64,000 nt of DNA from Streptomyces xylophagus (GTDB lineage Bacteria; Actinomycetota; Actinomycetes; Streptomycetales; Streptomycetaceae): positions 62,001 to 126,000 of the forward strand of contig NZ_JNWO01000017.1 of NCBI RefSeq assembly GCF_000716435.1, in the 5' to 3' direction. Position numbers and translations under genes: made by a program. Below, one piece after another: positions 1 to 8,517 of the stretch. The notes beneath the pieces are model-generated. The model made no database searches and was not told where the DNA came from. It saw nothing but the letters and a program-made list of their open reading frames with translations. Positions within the stretch are counted from its first letter, which is position 1, and each line of letters begins with the position of its first letter.

Positions 1-728
1 ACAAGAGCGACGCCGAGTCCGACCCCAACTGCGCCAAGGGCGCGGTGACCGACGACCAGAAGTCGCAGATCAAGTCCGACCTCAGCAAGATGTCGGTCGT
101 CGAGAAGGTCGTCTACGAGTCGCAGGACGAGGCGTACAAGCACTACAAGGAGCAGTTCGGCGACTCCCCGCTGGCCAGTTCGCTGACGCCGGACCAGATG
201 CAGGAGTCGTACCGCATCAAGCTCAAGGACCCGGAGAAGTACCAGGTCATCGCGACCGCCTTCGACGGCCGTGACGGCGTCCAGTCGGTACAGGACCAGA
301 AGGGCATCCTGGACAACCTCTTCGGCCTCCTGAACGGCATGAACTGGGCCGCGCGCGCGGTCATGGCCCTCATGCTGGTCGTCGCCCTGATGCTGATCGT
401 CAACACCGTGCGCGTCTCGGCGTTCAGCCGCCGGCGCGAGACCGGCATCATGCGCCTGGTCGGCGCCTCGGGCTTCTACATCCAGGCCCCGTTCATCATG
501 GAGGCCGCGGTCGCCGGCCTGATCGGCGGCACGGTCGCCTGCGGATTCCTGGTCGTCGCCCGGTACTTCATCATCGACCACGGCCTCGACCTGTCCCACA
601 AGCTCAACCTGATCAACTTCATCGGCTGGGACGCCGTCCTGACGAAGCTCCCGCTCATCCTCGCGACGAGCCTCCTGATGCCCGCGCTTGCGGCGTTCTT
701 CGCGCTGCGCAAGTACCTGAAGGTTTGA
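1..728 (+). CDS. ftsX: Cell division protein FtsX, C-terminal part (5' end outside window)
   Basis: This is the C-terminal part of the FtsEX membrane subunit, which couples cytokinesis to peptidoglycan hydrolase activation. The frame is open from base 3, so the gene enters from outside the window and the GTG at 45 is internal. The visible part is the end of the extracellular loop followed by three hydrophobic segments. The family's cytoplasmic signature FSRRRETGIMRLVGAS follows the first segment. The gene ends at a TGA just before the tnpB cassette. In relatives ftsX is followed by an S41 protease and smpB, and that order survives here apart from the inserted tnpB. Confidence 0.93.
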   Translation, partial: KSDAESDPNCAKGAVTDDQKSQIKSDLSKMSVVEKVVYESQDEAYKHYKEQFGDSPLASSLTPDQMQESYRIKLKDPEKYQVIATAFDGRDGVQSVQDQKGILDNLFGLLNGMNWAARAVMALMLVVALMLIVNTVRVSAFSRRRETGIMRLVGASGFYIQAPFIMEAAVAGLIGGTVACGFLVVARYFIIDHGLDLSHKLNLINFIGWDAVLTKLPLILATSLLMPALAAFFALRKYLKV

Positions 729-730
729 CT

Positions 731-860
731 GCTCCCCTCTCCGGCAAGGGAGGGGATTCCTGACTCAGGCCGCCTCCTGGAGCAACGCTCCAGGAGGTCT
801 TGTGCCCTCGACACCAGCCGGGTTCAGACCAGCCCGGACGAGCATCACACGGGCGGAGTT
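731..860 (-). ncRNA. Candidate omega/reRNA scaffold overlapping the tnpB 3' end
   Basis: In TnpB systems the guide RNA scaffold overlaps the tnpB 3' end and runs to the element's right end, with the guide taken from the flank. Here the last codons of tnpB encode a perfect 11-bp hairpin (773-783 with 787-797, loop AAC), followed by the second hairpin at 733-756. Two ordered hairpins at this place fit a scaffold. If so, the guide would be antisense to the ftsX 3' end. The boundaries are guesses and no expression evidence is available. Confidence 0.35.
733..756. repeat. Stem-loop at presumed right end of the tnpB element / ftsX terminator
   Basis: Bases 733-741 pair with 748-756 (nine pairs including one G-T) around a short loop. 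The hairpin sits between the ftsX stop and the tnpB stop. Subterminal hairpins are typical of IS200/IS605-type right ends. It could equally terminate ftsX transcription. The exact element boundary cannot be fixed from one copy. Confidence 0.5.
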
Positions 861-1967
861 CTTGTCCCTGGGGGACACAGTTCCGCACGTGGTGCAGGTG
901 TAGGTACGTTCCGACAGCGGGAGGGCGTGCTTGGTTCTCGCTCCGCACCGTCCGCAGTCCATGGTGGTGTGCGCGGGATGCACCAGCCGTACGTCCCGCG
1001 CGTGCTTGCGTCCCATCTCGATCAGGGCCCGCTTCGTCGCCCCGATCGCGGCGTCCGCCGCCTTGCGCGCCATGGACGTCTTCGCGAGGAACTTCGGTCT
1101 GAAGTCCTCCACCGCGATCGCGTCATGGTCCCGCACGACCTTCTTGGCCCACTTGCGCGCGGTGTCCTGCCGTTGCCGGGCGATCTTCCGACAGGTCTTC
1201 GCTCGCCATCGTTTCGCCTCCCGGTAGCCCTTCGAGGCCGCGCGGCCCTTCTTCGGTTTGCGGCGGGCCACCATCCGGTCGTACCGGGACAGCTTCGCCT
1301 GGGCCCTCCTGCCGTGCCCGGCATGGGGAAGGTCGTGGGCATCGCTTGTGGTGGTGGCGGTCTCCCGTACACCCCAGTCCACGCCGAGCACCCGGCCGGT
1401 CGCGGGCAACGGCGCGACCTCGGCGGGGACGACGAAGGAGGCGTACCAATCGCCGGCGCTGTCCCGGTACACGCGTACCGACGAGGGCTCGGCGGGCAGT
1501 TCACGCGACCACACCACGGTCAGGACGATCCCGCCCGCCAAGTTCAGCCGCCCACCCTTCAATCGGAAACCGCGCCGTGTGTAGCTCAGACTCGGGCGGC
1601 TTCCGTGCTTCTTCCTGTAGCCGGGCATTCCCGCCCGGCGCGTCACCGACAGGCGTTCCTTGATGTCCTTCAGGGCCTTCGCACGTGACTTACCGAAGTC
1701 GCGGATCACTTGCTGCTGCGGGACGGACGCGCCCTCGGCCAGCCATGGTGTGACCGCCCGAGCCTCGGTCAACATCCTGTCCAGGAGGGCCGGACCGCAC
1801 ATCTCCCCATCCCGATAGGCCCTTTTGGAACGGGCCACGCACTCGTTCCACACCCACCGACAGCGTCCCCACTCGGCCAGCAGCGCCTCCCCGGCGGTGG
1901 ACGAGACCCGCAACCGGTACGTGAACCGGGCATGCCCGATACGGGCAGCCACCTGCGTCGCGACCAT
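765..1967 (-). CDS. tnpB: TnpB family RNA-guided nuclease (IS200/IS605-type OrfB), orphan
   Basis: About 400 residues, a usual TnpB length. I chose the ATG at 1967 because a GGGGAGG-type ribosome site lies just upstream and the family N-terminus (HARFTYRLRVS) begins there; the frame stays open further upstream. RuvC residues are visible: Asp in GVDWG, Glu in AVEDF, and Asp in RDKNSA. A CxxC...CxxC zinc ribbon (CGRCG, CTTCG) lies between the last two. There is no tnpA transposase nearby, so mobility would need help in trans. The cassette lies between ftsX and the S41 protease, a place normally without it, which suggests recent insertion. The nuclease looks intact. Confidence 0.88.
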   Translation of the reverse strand: MVATQVAARIGHARFTYRLRVSSTAGEALLAEWGRCRWVWNECVARSKRAYRDGEMCGPALLDRMLTEARAVTPWLAEGASVPQQQVIRDFGKSRAKALKDIKERLSVTRRAGMPGYRKKHGSRPSLSYTRRGFRLKGGRLNLAGGIVLTVVWSRELPAEPSSVRVYRDSAGDWYASFVVPAEVAPLPATGRVLGVDWGVRETATTTSDAHDLPHAGHGRRAQAKLSRYDRMVARRKPKKGRAASKGYREAKRWRAKTCRKIARQRQDTARKWAKKVVRDHDAIAVEDFRPKFLAKTSMARKAADAAIGATKRALIEMGRKHARDVRLVHPAHTTMDCGRCGARTKHALPLSERTYTCTTCGTVSPRDKNSARVMLVRAGLNPAGVEGTRPPGALLQEAA

Positions 1968-2127
1968 GTCCTCCCCCTCACTCACCGCAGACCGTATGCG
2001 CGACACTCGAACACCTGGGTCGTCTTCCGCCCGCTTCACACCGACGAGCGAATGCCCGTACGTCTGATCACTTCCGCGCGATTTCGCCGTGCCCCGCCCC
2101 AGGCGCCTCGGTGACGCATGCCACGAC

Positions 2128-2155
2128 AGCCGTACGGGCAACCGCCCGTGCGGCT
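2128..2155. repeat. Imperfect palindrome, possible left end of tnpB element
   Basis: A 12-bp stem with one G-T pair (2128-2139 against 2144-2155) and a 4-nt loop lies between the tnpB start and the protease start. It may be the left-end hairpin of the tnpB element or a site in the protease promoter. A TAGACT box follows at 2170-2175, seven bases before the protease ATG. Confidence 0.35.
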
Positions 2156-2181
2156 CTTCGCGTTGTCCTAGACTCACCGCC

Positions 2182-3366
2182 ATGTCAGGTCGTGACCTGT
2201 TCTGTCAGCCCCGCCGCATTCGCCGCGGGGCCGCCCTGACGTTGGTGTTCGCGAGTGTGCTGGTCGCTGGTGCGGCGACGGGGGCGTTCGACGAACCCGA
2301 CCGGTCCGACCGGAAATCGGCGTCCGGTACGGCCCGTTCGGCGACCGTCGCCCGCCATGAGGACGTCGCGAAGGCCGCCGCCGAGGCCAAGGCCGACGGC
2401 AAGTCGCCCATGGAGGCCGCCGAGCGTGCCGTCAGCCGCAGCGGGGACCGTTGGGGTGCCGTGTACTCCCAAGGGGAATACGAGGAGTTCGAGGAGGCGC
2501 TCGACGGCCAGTACACCGGCGTCGGGCTCTGGGCCCGGCGCGAGCGGGACGGCCGGATCGAGGTGACCCGTGTGCAGTCCGGGTCGCCCGCCGCGGCCGC
2601 GGGTGTGCACAAGGGCGACCGACTGCGCACCGTCGACGGTGAGAACGTCGACGGGCAGCCCGTCACCGAGGTCGTCTCCTTACTGCGCGGTGACGCCCAG
2701 GACGCCGCCGCCGGCACCACAGTCACCCTCGGCCTGGAGCGCGGCACGCACGCGTGGAGCGAGACCGTACGCCGCGCCCGGCTCTCCACTGACTCCGTGA
2801 CCGTCACCAAACTGGCCGGCGGCGTCACGGTCATCAAGATCGCCGCGTTCACCAAGGGCGTCGGCGACGTCGTCCGCACCGCCGTACGGCAGGCCCCCGC
2901 CGACTCGGGGTTCATCCTCGACCTGCGCGGCAACTCCGGCGGACTGGTCACCGAGGCCGTCACCACCGCCTCCGCCTTCCTCGACGGCGGCCTCGTCGCC
3001 ACGTACGACGTCGACGGCGAGGAGCGCGCCCTGCACGCGACCACCGACGGCGACACCACCAGACCCCTGGTCGCGCTCGTCGACGGCGGCACGATGAGCG
3101 CGGCCGAGATGCTCACCGGCGCCCTCCAGGACCGCGGCCGCGCGGTCGTCGTGGGCACCAGGACCTTCGGCAAGGGCTCGGTCCAGATGCCGAGCAAACT
3201 GCCCGACGGCGTCGTCGCCGAACTGACCGTCGGCCACTACCGCACCCCCTCCGGCCACACCGTCGACGGCCGGGGCATCACCCCCGACCTCGATGTCACC
3301 GCACAGGGACAGGCCGCCGTGGAGCGGGCCGAGACGGTGTTGAGCGGTCTCGGGGACGCGTCCTAG
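2182..3366 (+). CDS. S41 family C-terminal processing peptidase
   Basis: 394 residues starting at the ATG at 2182. A basic N-terminus is followed by a hydrophobic segment (residues about 15-32), so it is exported or membrane-tethered. A PDZ domain follows (about residues 95-175, with YTGVGLWA at its start), then the S41 core. The catalytic Ser lies in GGTMSAAEM and the Lys in GTRTFGKGSVQ. Such proteases trim the C-termini of exported proteins. The gene is normally directly downstream of ftsX; tnpB now separates them. A longer frame from 2089 exists but lacks a signal-like start. Confidence 0.9.
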   Translation: MSGRDLFCQPRRIRRGAALTLVFASVLVAGAATGAFDEPDRSDRKSASGTARSATVARHEDVAKAAAEAKADGKSPMEAAERAVSRSGDRWGAVYSQGEYEEFEEALDGQYTGVGLWARRERDGRIEVTRVQSGSPAAAAGVHKGDRLRTVDGENVDGQPVTEVVSLLRGDAQDAAAGTTVTLGLERGTHAWSETVRRARLSTDSVTVTKLAGGVTVIKIAAFTKGVGDVVRTAVRQAPADSGFILDLRGNSGGLVTEAVTTASAFLDGGLVATYDVDGEERALHATTDGDTTRPLVALVDGGTMSAAEMLTGALQDRGRAVVVGTRTFGKGSVQMPSKLPDGVVAELTVGHYRTPSGHTVDGRGITPDLDVTAQGQAAVERAETVLSGLGDAS

Positions 3367-3447
3367 CCGTCCGTTTTCGCCCTCGGTAATCGCCTTTCCC
3401 TCACACCCCTTCTTAGTGCGAAAATGGTCAGCACTATGAGCAAGGGA

Positions 3448-3996
3448 ATGTACGTACCCAAGGAGTCCCAGCCCAAGCAGGGCGGTGGGGCCGCCGCCGG
3501 CAAGGCCAGGGACGGCGAGAAGGGCGGCAAGCGCAAGATCGTCGCCCAGAACAAGAAGGCCCGGCACGACTACGCGATCATCGACACCTACGAGGCCGGG
3601 ATCGTCCTCTCCGGCACCGAGGTCAAGTCGCTGCGTGAGGGCCGGACCTCGCTGACCGACGGCTTCGTCCAGATCGACGGGGGCGAGGCGTGGCTGCACA
3701 ACGCCCACATCCCCGAGTACCACCAGGGCACCTGGACCAACCACTCCGTGCGCCGCAAGCGCAAGCTGCTCCTGCACCGGGAGGAGATCGACAAGCTGGA
3801 GTCCAAGACCCAGGAGACGGGTCACACGATCGTGCCCCTCGCCCTGTACTTCAGCAACGGCCGGGCCAAGGCCGAGATCGCGCTCGCCCGAGGCAAGAAG
3901 GAGTACGACAAGCGGCAGACCCTGCGCGAGAAGCAGGACCGCCGGGAGTCGGACCGCGCGATCGCGGCGGCGAAGCGGAAGCAGCGCGGCGAGTAG
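3448..3996 (+). CDS. smpB: SsrA-binding protein SmpB
   Basis: SmpB binds tmRNA and delivers it to stalled ribosomes for trans-translation. The core ([50 protein letters not shown]) is complete, with the basic tail that enters the mRNA channel. ATGs at 3424, 3436 and 3448 are all in frame; I prefer 3448 because [13 protein letters not shown] is, from memory, the Streptomyces N-terminus, though no start has a well-spaced ribosome site. The tmRNA gene follows about 100 bp downstream, so the partners are linked. Confidence 0.95.
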   Translation: MYVPKESQPKQGGGAAAGKARDGEKGGKRKIVAQNKKARHDYAIIDTYEAGIVLSGTEVKSLREGRTSLTDGFVQIDGGEAWLHNAHIPEYHQGTWTNHSVRRKRKLLLHREEIDKLESKTQETGHTIVPLALYFSNGRAKAEIALARGKKEYDKRQTLREKQDRRESDRAIAAAKRKQRGE

Positions 3997-4102
3997 CCAC
4001 GAGGAATACGGTGGCATCGGCGTGCGTTGGTCACGTACGATGGCTACTGCACCCCACAGCGGGTGTGGCGCCCTCTTCGGAGGGACATTGAAAAAACAAC
4101 AT

Positions 4103-4487
4103 GGGGATGATCGGTTTCGACAGCGGATGTCGAAGCAGGTGAAGCGTGTCGAGGAAGCGGCAATGATCTCGTTAACCATATGTCGCAACCAATAATCGCC
4201 AATTCCAAGAGCGATTCCCAGTCCTTCGCCCTCGCTGCCTAATAACAGCGACTGAAGGACCCTAAAAGGGTGTCAGCCCGGGGGTGTTCCCGACCCGGAC
4301 CCTGGCATAATCTAGGGAACTAAACCATCGAGCTCGGTCACGGGGTTCGATGGGAAATCAAACAGTGACTGGGCCCGTCGGCGACTTGTTCGCGTGATCA
4401 CCGGGGCCGAGAAAATCACAGCGAACTGCACACGGAGAAGCCCTGATTCTGCACCGGTGGACGCGGGTTCGATTCCCGCCATCTCCA
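4103..4487 (+). ncRNA. ssrA: Transfer-messenger RNA (tmRNA)
   Basis: The 5' end GGGGATGATCGGTTTCGACA is the canonical tmRNA start. The 3' end carries a T-arm (GCGGGTTCGATTCCCGC), and CATCTCC pairs with the 5' GGGGATG to close the tRNA-like acceptor. The discriminator is A4487; CCA is not encoded (CTC follows). Total length is about 385 nt. The mRNA-like segment starts at 4198. The RNA rescues stalled ribosomes together with SmpB, encoded just upstream. Confidence 0.96.
4198..4242 (+). other. tmRNA proteolysis-tag reading frame
   Basis: From resume codon GCC at 4198 the frame reads ANSKSDSQSFALAA and stops at TAA 4240-4242. The ALAA end is the usual ClpXP/AP degron. The middle of the tag differs from the S. 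coelicolor tag as I remember it (ANTKRDSSQQAFALAA). Confidence 0.9.
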
Positions 4488-4503
4488 CTCATCCCATGTG
4501 GGT

Positions 4504-4537
4504 AAAGCCCCCGCTGTTTCGGCAGCGGGGGCTTTTT
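4504..4537. terminator. Bidirectional intrinsic terminator between ssrA and the GH3 gene
   Basis: A perfect 13-bp stem (4504-4516 with 4523-4535) with a short loop is followed by a T-run. It ends tmRNA transcription on the plus strand and is placed to end the leftward sugar operon, whose stop codon is at 4542. Confidence 0.85.
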
Positions 4538-4541
4538 CCTG

Positions 4542-7460
4542 TCACCGAACAGTGAAGGTCGATATTCGTAGGCCGTTGCTCAGGACCAGATATACGTCCG
4601 TACGGCCTTTCGCCGTACCCGACAGATCCGCGGTCACTGTCTCGTAGTCGTACGACGATGAAGTCGCCGCCGTGTGAACCGTCCCCACGAGCCTGCCCGT
4701 CGGAGAGCCCAGCCGGACCTCGATCGTCCCGGCGGCCGTTCCCGCCACCCGGGCCGTGAACTTCGTTGCGCCCGCGCCCAGTTGCGTGTCCGCGAACTTC
4801 AGCCACGCGCCGTCCGCCGCCGCGCCCACCGCCGTACCGCTCGCCTTGGACTCGTCGACGAGGTGAATGCCGGAGTAGTCGTCGAAGTTCTCGGCGCGGG
4901 TCGTCCGCGACAGGTCGCGGGGTGGGATGGTCTCGCCGTGGACCCGCCAGGTCGTACGGGTGCGGATGTCGGCGGAGGAGGCTCCGGCCAGCACGTCGTA
5001 CGTGCCGGATTCCACGGCCCATTTCGAGCGCGTGACGTCCCAGTGGGCCAGGTCCTGCTGCCGGAGCTTCAGGTGGACCGTTTTCGTCTCGCCGGGTTTC
5101 AGGGACACCCGTTGGAAGGCTTTCAGCTGCTTCAGAGGCTCCTTGTCGCGGGAGGTGCGCTGGTGCGTGTAGAGCTGTACGACCTCGTCGCCGGACCGTG
5201 TGCCCGTGTTGGTGACCGGGACCTCGTAGCCGCCGGCGACGGCTTTCAGGGTGCCGTAGCGGAAGGTCGTGTAGGAGAGGCCGTAGCCGAAGGGGTAGAG
5301 CGGCTTGCCCTGGAAGTACTGGTAGGTGCGGTCGGACTTGATGATGTCGTAGTCGAGGATCGAGGGGAGGTCCGAGGTCGACTGGTACCAGGTCTGGGTG
5401 AGGCGGCCGGACGGGTTGGTGTCGCCGTAGAGGATGTCGGCGAGGGCGTTGCCCGTCTCCTGGCCCGCGTGGGAGGTCCAGAGGAGGGCCGGGACCTCCT
5501 TCTGTACAGCGTCCAGCGTGGTGGGGTAGCTGTTCTCGACCACCACCACCGTCTTCGGGTTGGCCTGGTGGACTGCCTTGACCAGGGCCTCCTGTGAGGG
5601 GGCCAGGGACATGTCCGTGCGGTCGTGGGCCTCGCGGCCGTTGATCGACGGCATCGAGCCGATGACGACGACCGCTGTGTCCTTGCCCTTCACGGCGGCC
5701 ACGGCGTCGGCCACACCGCTGCGGACCACGTCCTTCGTGTAGTGGGCTGCCTGGTCCTTGGAGACCAGGCCCAGGGTGCCGTTCGCGTCGGTCGGGCCGA
5801 GGTAGACCGGGCTCGACCACCAGGACTCGGCGGTTTCGTAACCCGCGTACTTCAGCAAGTACGTGCCGTCGTCCTGCTGTTCCAGCTTGAACTGCTGCTG
5901 GACGTACCAACCGTTCGGCTGTGTCTGGTCGTTGACGAAGTTCGACCAGTTGTAGCCGACGTACTTACCGTTGGCGGCCGAGCGCAGGGTCACGATGCCC
6001 GAGCCCCAGTCGAAGGCGTCGAACTGGGCGGCGGTCGTGGCGGTGTCCGTGGTCTCCTGCAAGGGGGCGCCCGTGTCGCCCGTGCCCGCCGTGACGTATT
6101 TGCCGGTCGCCGTGTCGCGCAGGGCGATGCGGTCGACTCCCTCGCTGGTGGTCACTCCGGTGCCGAGTTTCGAGGCGATGCCCTTCGCGGGGGTGACGGC
6201 GTAGGGGAGTGTGCCGGAGTACCAGTCGGTGTAGAGGGTGTCGGCGAGGGGGCCGACCACCGCCACGTCCTTGCTCGAACTCCTCAGTGGCAGCGTGCCG
6301 TTGTTCTTCAGGAGTACCGCGCTCTCGGCCGCCGCCTTGCGCGCCAGCTGCTGGTGCGTCGGGCTGTTGATGACCGACGCGTCGATCGAGCCGTACTTGC
6401 CGCCGCCTGGGTCGAATTCACCGAGTCGGACGCGGACGGAGAGGATGTCCGACACCGCCTTGTCGATGTCCGATACCTTCAACAGGCCTTGCTGCAAAGC
6501 CGAGTTGACCGCTGTCGTCGTCGGGCCGGAGTCCGCGCTGTTGTCCGTGAAGCTGTCGACGCCGGCCTTGAGCGCCGCCGCGTCGCCCTCCGCGATCGTC
6601 GGGTAGTACTGCTGCGGTGAGACGAGGTTGCCGGGCGCGAAGGCGTCGGTGACGTTCAGCAGGCTCTGGTCGGTCCAGGTCCGCACGACGTCGTTCAGGT
6701 CCGGATTTACCGTAGCAGGGCGGCCGTTGACCAGGTTGTACGACGTCATCACGCCCGTGGCCGCGTCCGCCTCGATCGCCGGCTTGAAGGCTGCCTCGTC
6801 GTACTCCTTCTGCACGCGTGGGCGCAGGTCGGAGGACGTGGTCGCGCGGTCGACCTCGTTGTTGTAGGCGAGGTAGTGCTTCAGGGTGGGGGCCGTCTTG
6901 AGGTGGTTCGGGTCGCCGCCGGTCAGGCCCTCGCCGTAGGCCGTGGACAGGGCGCCGGTCAGTTCCGGGTCCTCGCTGTAGCCCTCCTCGTTGCGGCCCC
7001 AGCGCGGGTCGCGGAGGAGGTTGACCACCGGGGCCCAGAGGTTCAACCCCCAGCCGTCCGGGCGTTGTTGCTGGAAGCCGCGGGCCTCGTCGCCGACCGC
7101 CGAACCGACCTGCTCCATCAGTGCCGGGTCCCAGGTCGAGGCGAGTCCGACGGCCTGCGGGAAGACCGTGGCCTTGCCGAGCCAGGCGACGCCGTGCAGG
7201 GCCTCGGTGCCGGTGCGGAAGGACTGGATGCCGAGGCGGGGGATCGCGGGCTCGTACTGGTGGAGGAGGGAGATCTTCTCGTCCAGGGTCAGGCGGCCGA
7301 GCAGGTCGTCGACGCGCTGCTGGACGGAGAGACCCGGGTCGCGGAAGGGGTACGGGGTGTCGGCCGTCGCCGGGACCGTCGCTCCCAGACCGGCGATCAG
7401 GGCCAGCGCCACGACGAACGTGGTTCTGTGTCCTCTGGTTCCTTGTCTCTTGCCTTTCAT
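4542..7460 (-). CDS. Secreted GH3 beta-glycosidase with inserted trefoil-like and C-terminal CBM6-like domains
   Basis: 972 residues. The N-terminus has basic residues, a hydrophobic stretch and an AxA-like site near residue 33, so it is exported. The GH3 N-domain is clear (LTLDEKISLLHQ, RWGRNEEGYSEDP); the probable nucleophile Asp lies in LNVTDAF. The second GH3 domain is interrupted at about residues 440-560 by a segment with two GKYV motifs (GKYVTAG, GKYVGYN) that resembles a fascin-like beta-trefoil. An FN3-like domain and a CBM6-like module form the C-terminus. It is the last gene of the leftward operon. Beta-xylosidase or beta-glucosidase activity on plant oligosaccharides is likely; the exact substrate is inferred from GH31 and LacI neighbours. 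Confidence 0.85.
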   Translation of the reverse strand: MKGKRQGTRGHRTTFVVALALIAGLGATVPATADTPYPFRDPGLSVQQRVDDLLGRLTLDEKISLLHQYEPAIPRLGIQSFRTGTEALHGVAWLGKATVFPQAVGLASTWDPALMEQVGSAVGDEARGFQQQRPDGWGLNLWAPVVNLLRDPRWGRNEEGYSEDPELTGALSTAYGEGLTGGDPNHLKTAPTLKHYLAYNNEVDRATTSSDLRPRVQKEYDEAAFKPAIEADAATGVMTSYNLVNGRPATVNPDLNDVVRTWTDQSLLNVTDAFAPGNLVSPQQYYPTIAEGDAAALKAGVDSFTDNSADSGPTTTAVNSALQQGLLKVSDIDKAVSDILSVRVRLGEFDPGGGKYGSIDASVINSPTHQQLARKAAAESAVLLKNNGTLPLRSSSKDVAVVGPLADTLYTDWYSGTLPYAVTPAKGIASKLGTGVTTSEGVDRIALRDTATGKYVTAGTGDTGAPLQETTDTATTAAQFDAFDWGSGIVTLRSAANGKYVGYNWSNFVNDQTQPNGWYVQQQFKLEQQDDGTYLLKYAGYETAESWWSSPVYLGPTDANGTLGLVSKDQAAHYTKDVVRSGVADAVAAVKGKDTAVVVIGSMPSINGREAHDRTDMSLAPSQEALVKAVHQANPKTVVVVENSYPTTLDAVQKEVPALLWTSHAGQETGNALADILYGDTNPSGRLTQTWYQSTSDLPSILDYDIIKSDRTYQYFQGKPLYPFGYGLSYTTFRYGTLKAVAGGYEVPVTNTGTRSGDEVVQLYTHQRTSRDKEPLKQLKAFQRVSLKPGETKTVHLKLRQQDLAHWDVTRSKWAVESGTYDVLAGASSADIRTRTTWRVHGETIPPRDLSRTTRAENFDDYSGIHLVDESKASGTAVGAAADGAWLKFADTQLGAGATKFTARVAGTAAGTIEVRLGSPTGRLVGTVHTAATSSSYDYETVTADLSGTAKGRTDVYLVLSNGLRISTFTVR

Positions 7461-7506
7461 GTCACGGCTCCTTCAAGTAGGGCCTTGCATGCGGGCGTTG
7501 CGAACG

Positions 7507-8517
7507 TCAGGGTGCGTTGCGCGGTGCCGTGCTCGCGCGTTCCGTGAGCCGGGGTGCCAGCAGGGTCGCGTCGGGTACGGTCTTGCCGTCCAGCTTCTTC
7601 ATCAGCAACTCGACTGCGCGGGAGCCCAGTTCGGCGGCGGGCAGGGCGACCGAGGTGATGGGGACCCGTACGGATTCGGCTAGTTCGTCGGGGCAGATCG
7701 CGGTGACCGAGAGATCGGCGGGGACGCGCAGTCCCAGCTGCTCGAAGGCGTCGATGAGGGGTTCGAGGAGCGGTTCGTTGTGGACGACCACTCCGGTCAA
7801 CGCGGGCTGTTCGCGCAGCAGTTGTTCCGCAACGGCCGCTGCCGCCCCGGGTGCCGCCTCGCAGGGGTGGACGGAGGAGGCGAGCCTGTTGCGGTCGGCG
7901 GCGGCGGTGAAGCCCTGAACGACCCGCTGGGCGAAGGCGGTCCCGCGGACGTACACCTCGGGCGGTGAGCCGACGAGGGCGACGACGCGGTGCCCGAGGC
8001 CCGCGAGCCGTTCCACGCACAGTTCACCGGCGGCCTTGAAGTCGAGGTCGATGCAGGTCAGTCCGTCCGCCTCGGCGGGGAAGCCGATCATCACGGACGG
8101 CCGGTCCAGGGAACGGAGCAACGGCAGCCGGGGATCGTCGAGTTGGACGTCCATCACGATCATCGCGTCCACGAGTGCCGTGTCCGCGACCCGCCGGAGG
8201 CCCTCCTCGCCCTCCTCCTGCGTGAGCAGCAGCACGTCGTGGTCATGGCGGCGAGCCGTGGTCACCACGGACACCGCGAACTGCATGACCACCGGGACAT
8301 GGATGCCGGTCCGTAAGGGGATCACCAGGGCCAGCACGTTGGACCGGCTGCTGGCCAGGGCGCGGGCGCCGGCGTGCGGCCGGTAGCCCAGTTCGCGGAT
8401 GGACGCCTCGACGCGCTGCCGGGTCTCCTCGGAGATCGGGCGCTTGCCGCTCAGGGCGTACGACACGGTGCTGGGGGAGACCCCGGCGTGCCGGGCCACG
8501 TCAGTGATCTTCACCAT
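7507..8517 (-). CDS. LacI family transcriptional regulator
   Basis: 336 residues. The N-terminal HTH is textbook LacI (ITDVARHAGVSPSTVSYALS, then a hinge near residues 50-60), followed by a periplasmic-binding-protein-like sugar sensor domain. The start ATG overlaps the GH31 stop by one base (TGATG), so translation is probably coupled. It sits inside the sugar operon between the GH31 and GH3 genes. It probably represses the operon from the CG-centred palindromes upstream of the binding-protein gene and is released by an oligosaccharide. Confidence 0.92.
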   Translation of the reverse strand: MVKITDVARHAGVSPSTVSYALSGKRPISEETRQRVEASIRELGYRPHAGARALASSRSNVLALVIPLRTGIHVPVVMQFAVSVVTTARRHDHDVLLLTQEEGEEGLRRVADTALVDAMIVMDVQLDDPRLPLLRSLDRPSVMIGFPAEADGLTCIDLDFKAAGELCVERLAGLGHRVVALVGSPPEVYVRGTAFAQRVVQGFTAAADRNRLASSVHPCEAAPGAAAAVAEQLLREQPALTGVVVHNEPLLEPLIDAFEQLGLRVPADLSVTAICPDELAESVRVPITSVALPAAELGSRAVELLMKKLDGKTVPDATLLAPRLTERASTAPRNAP

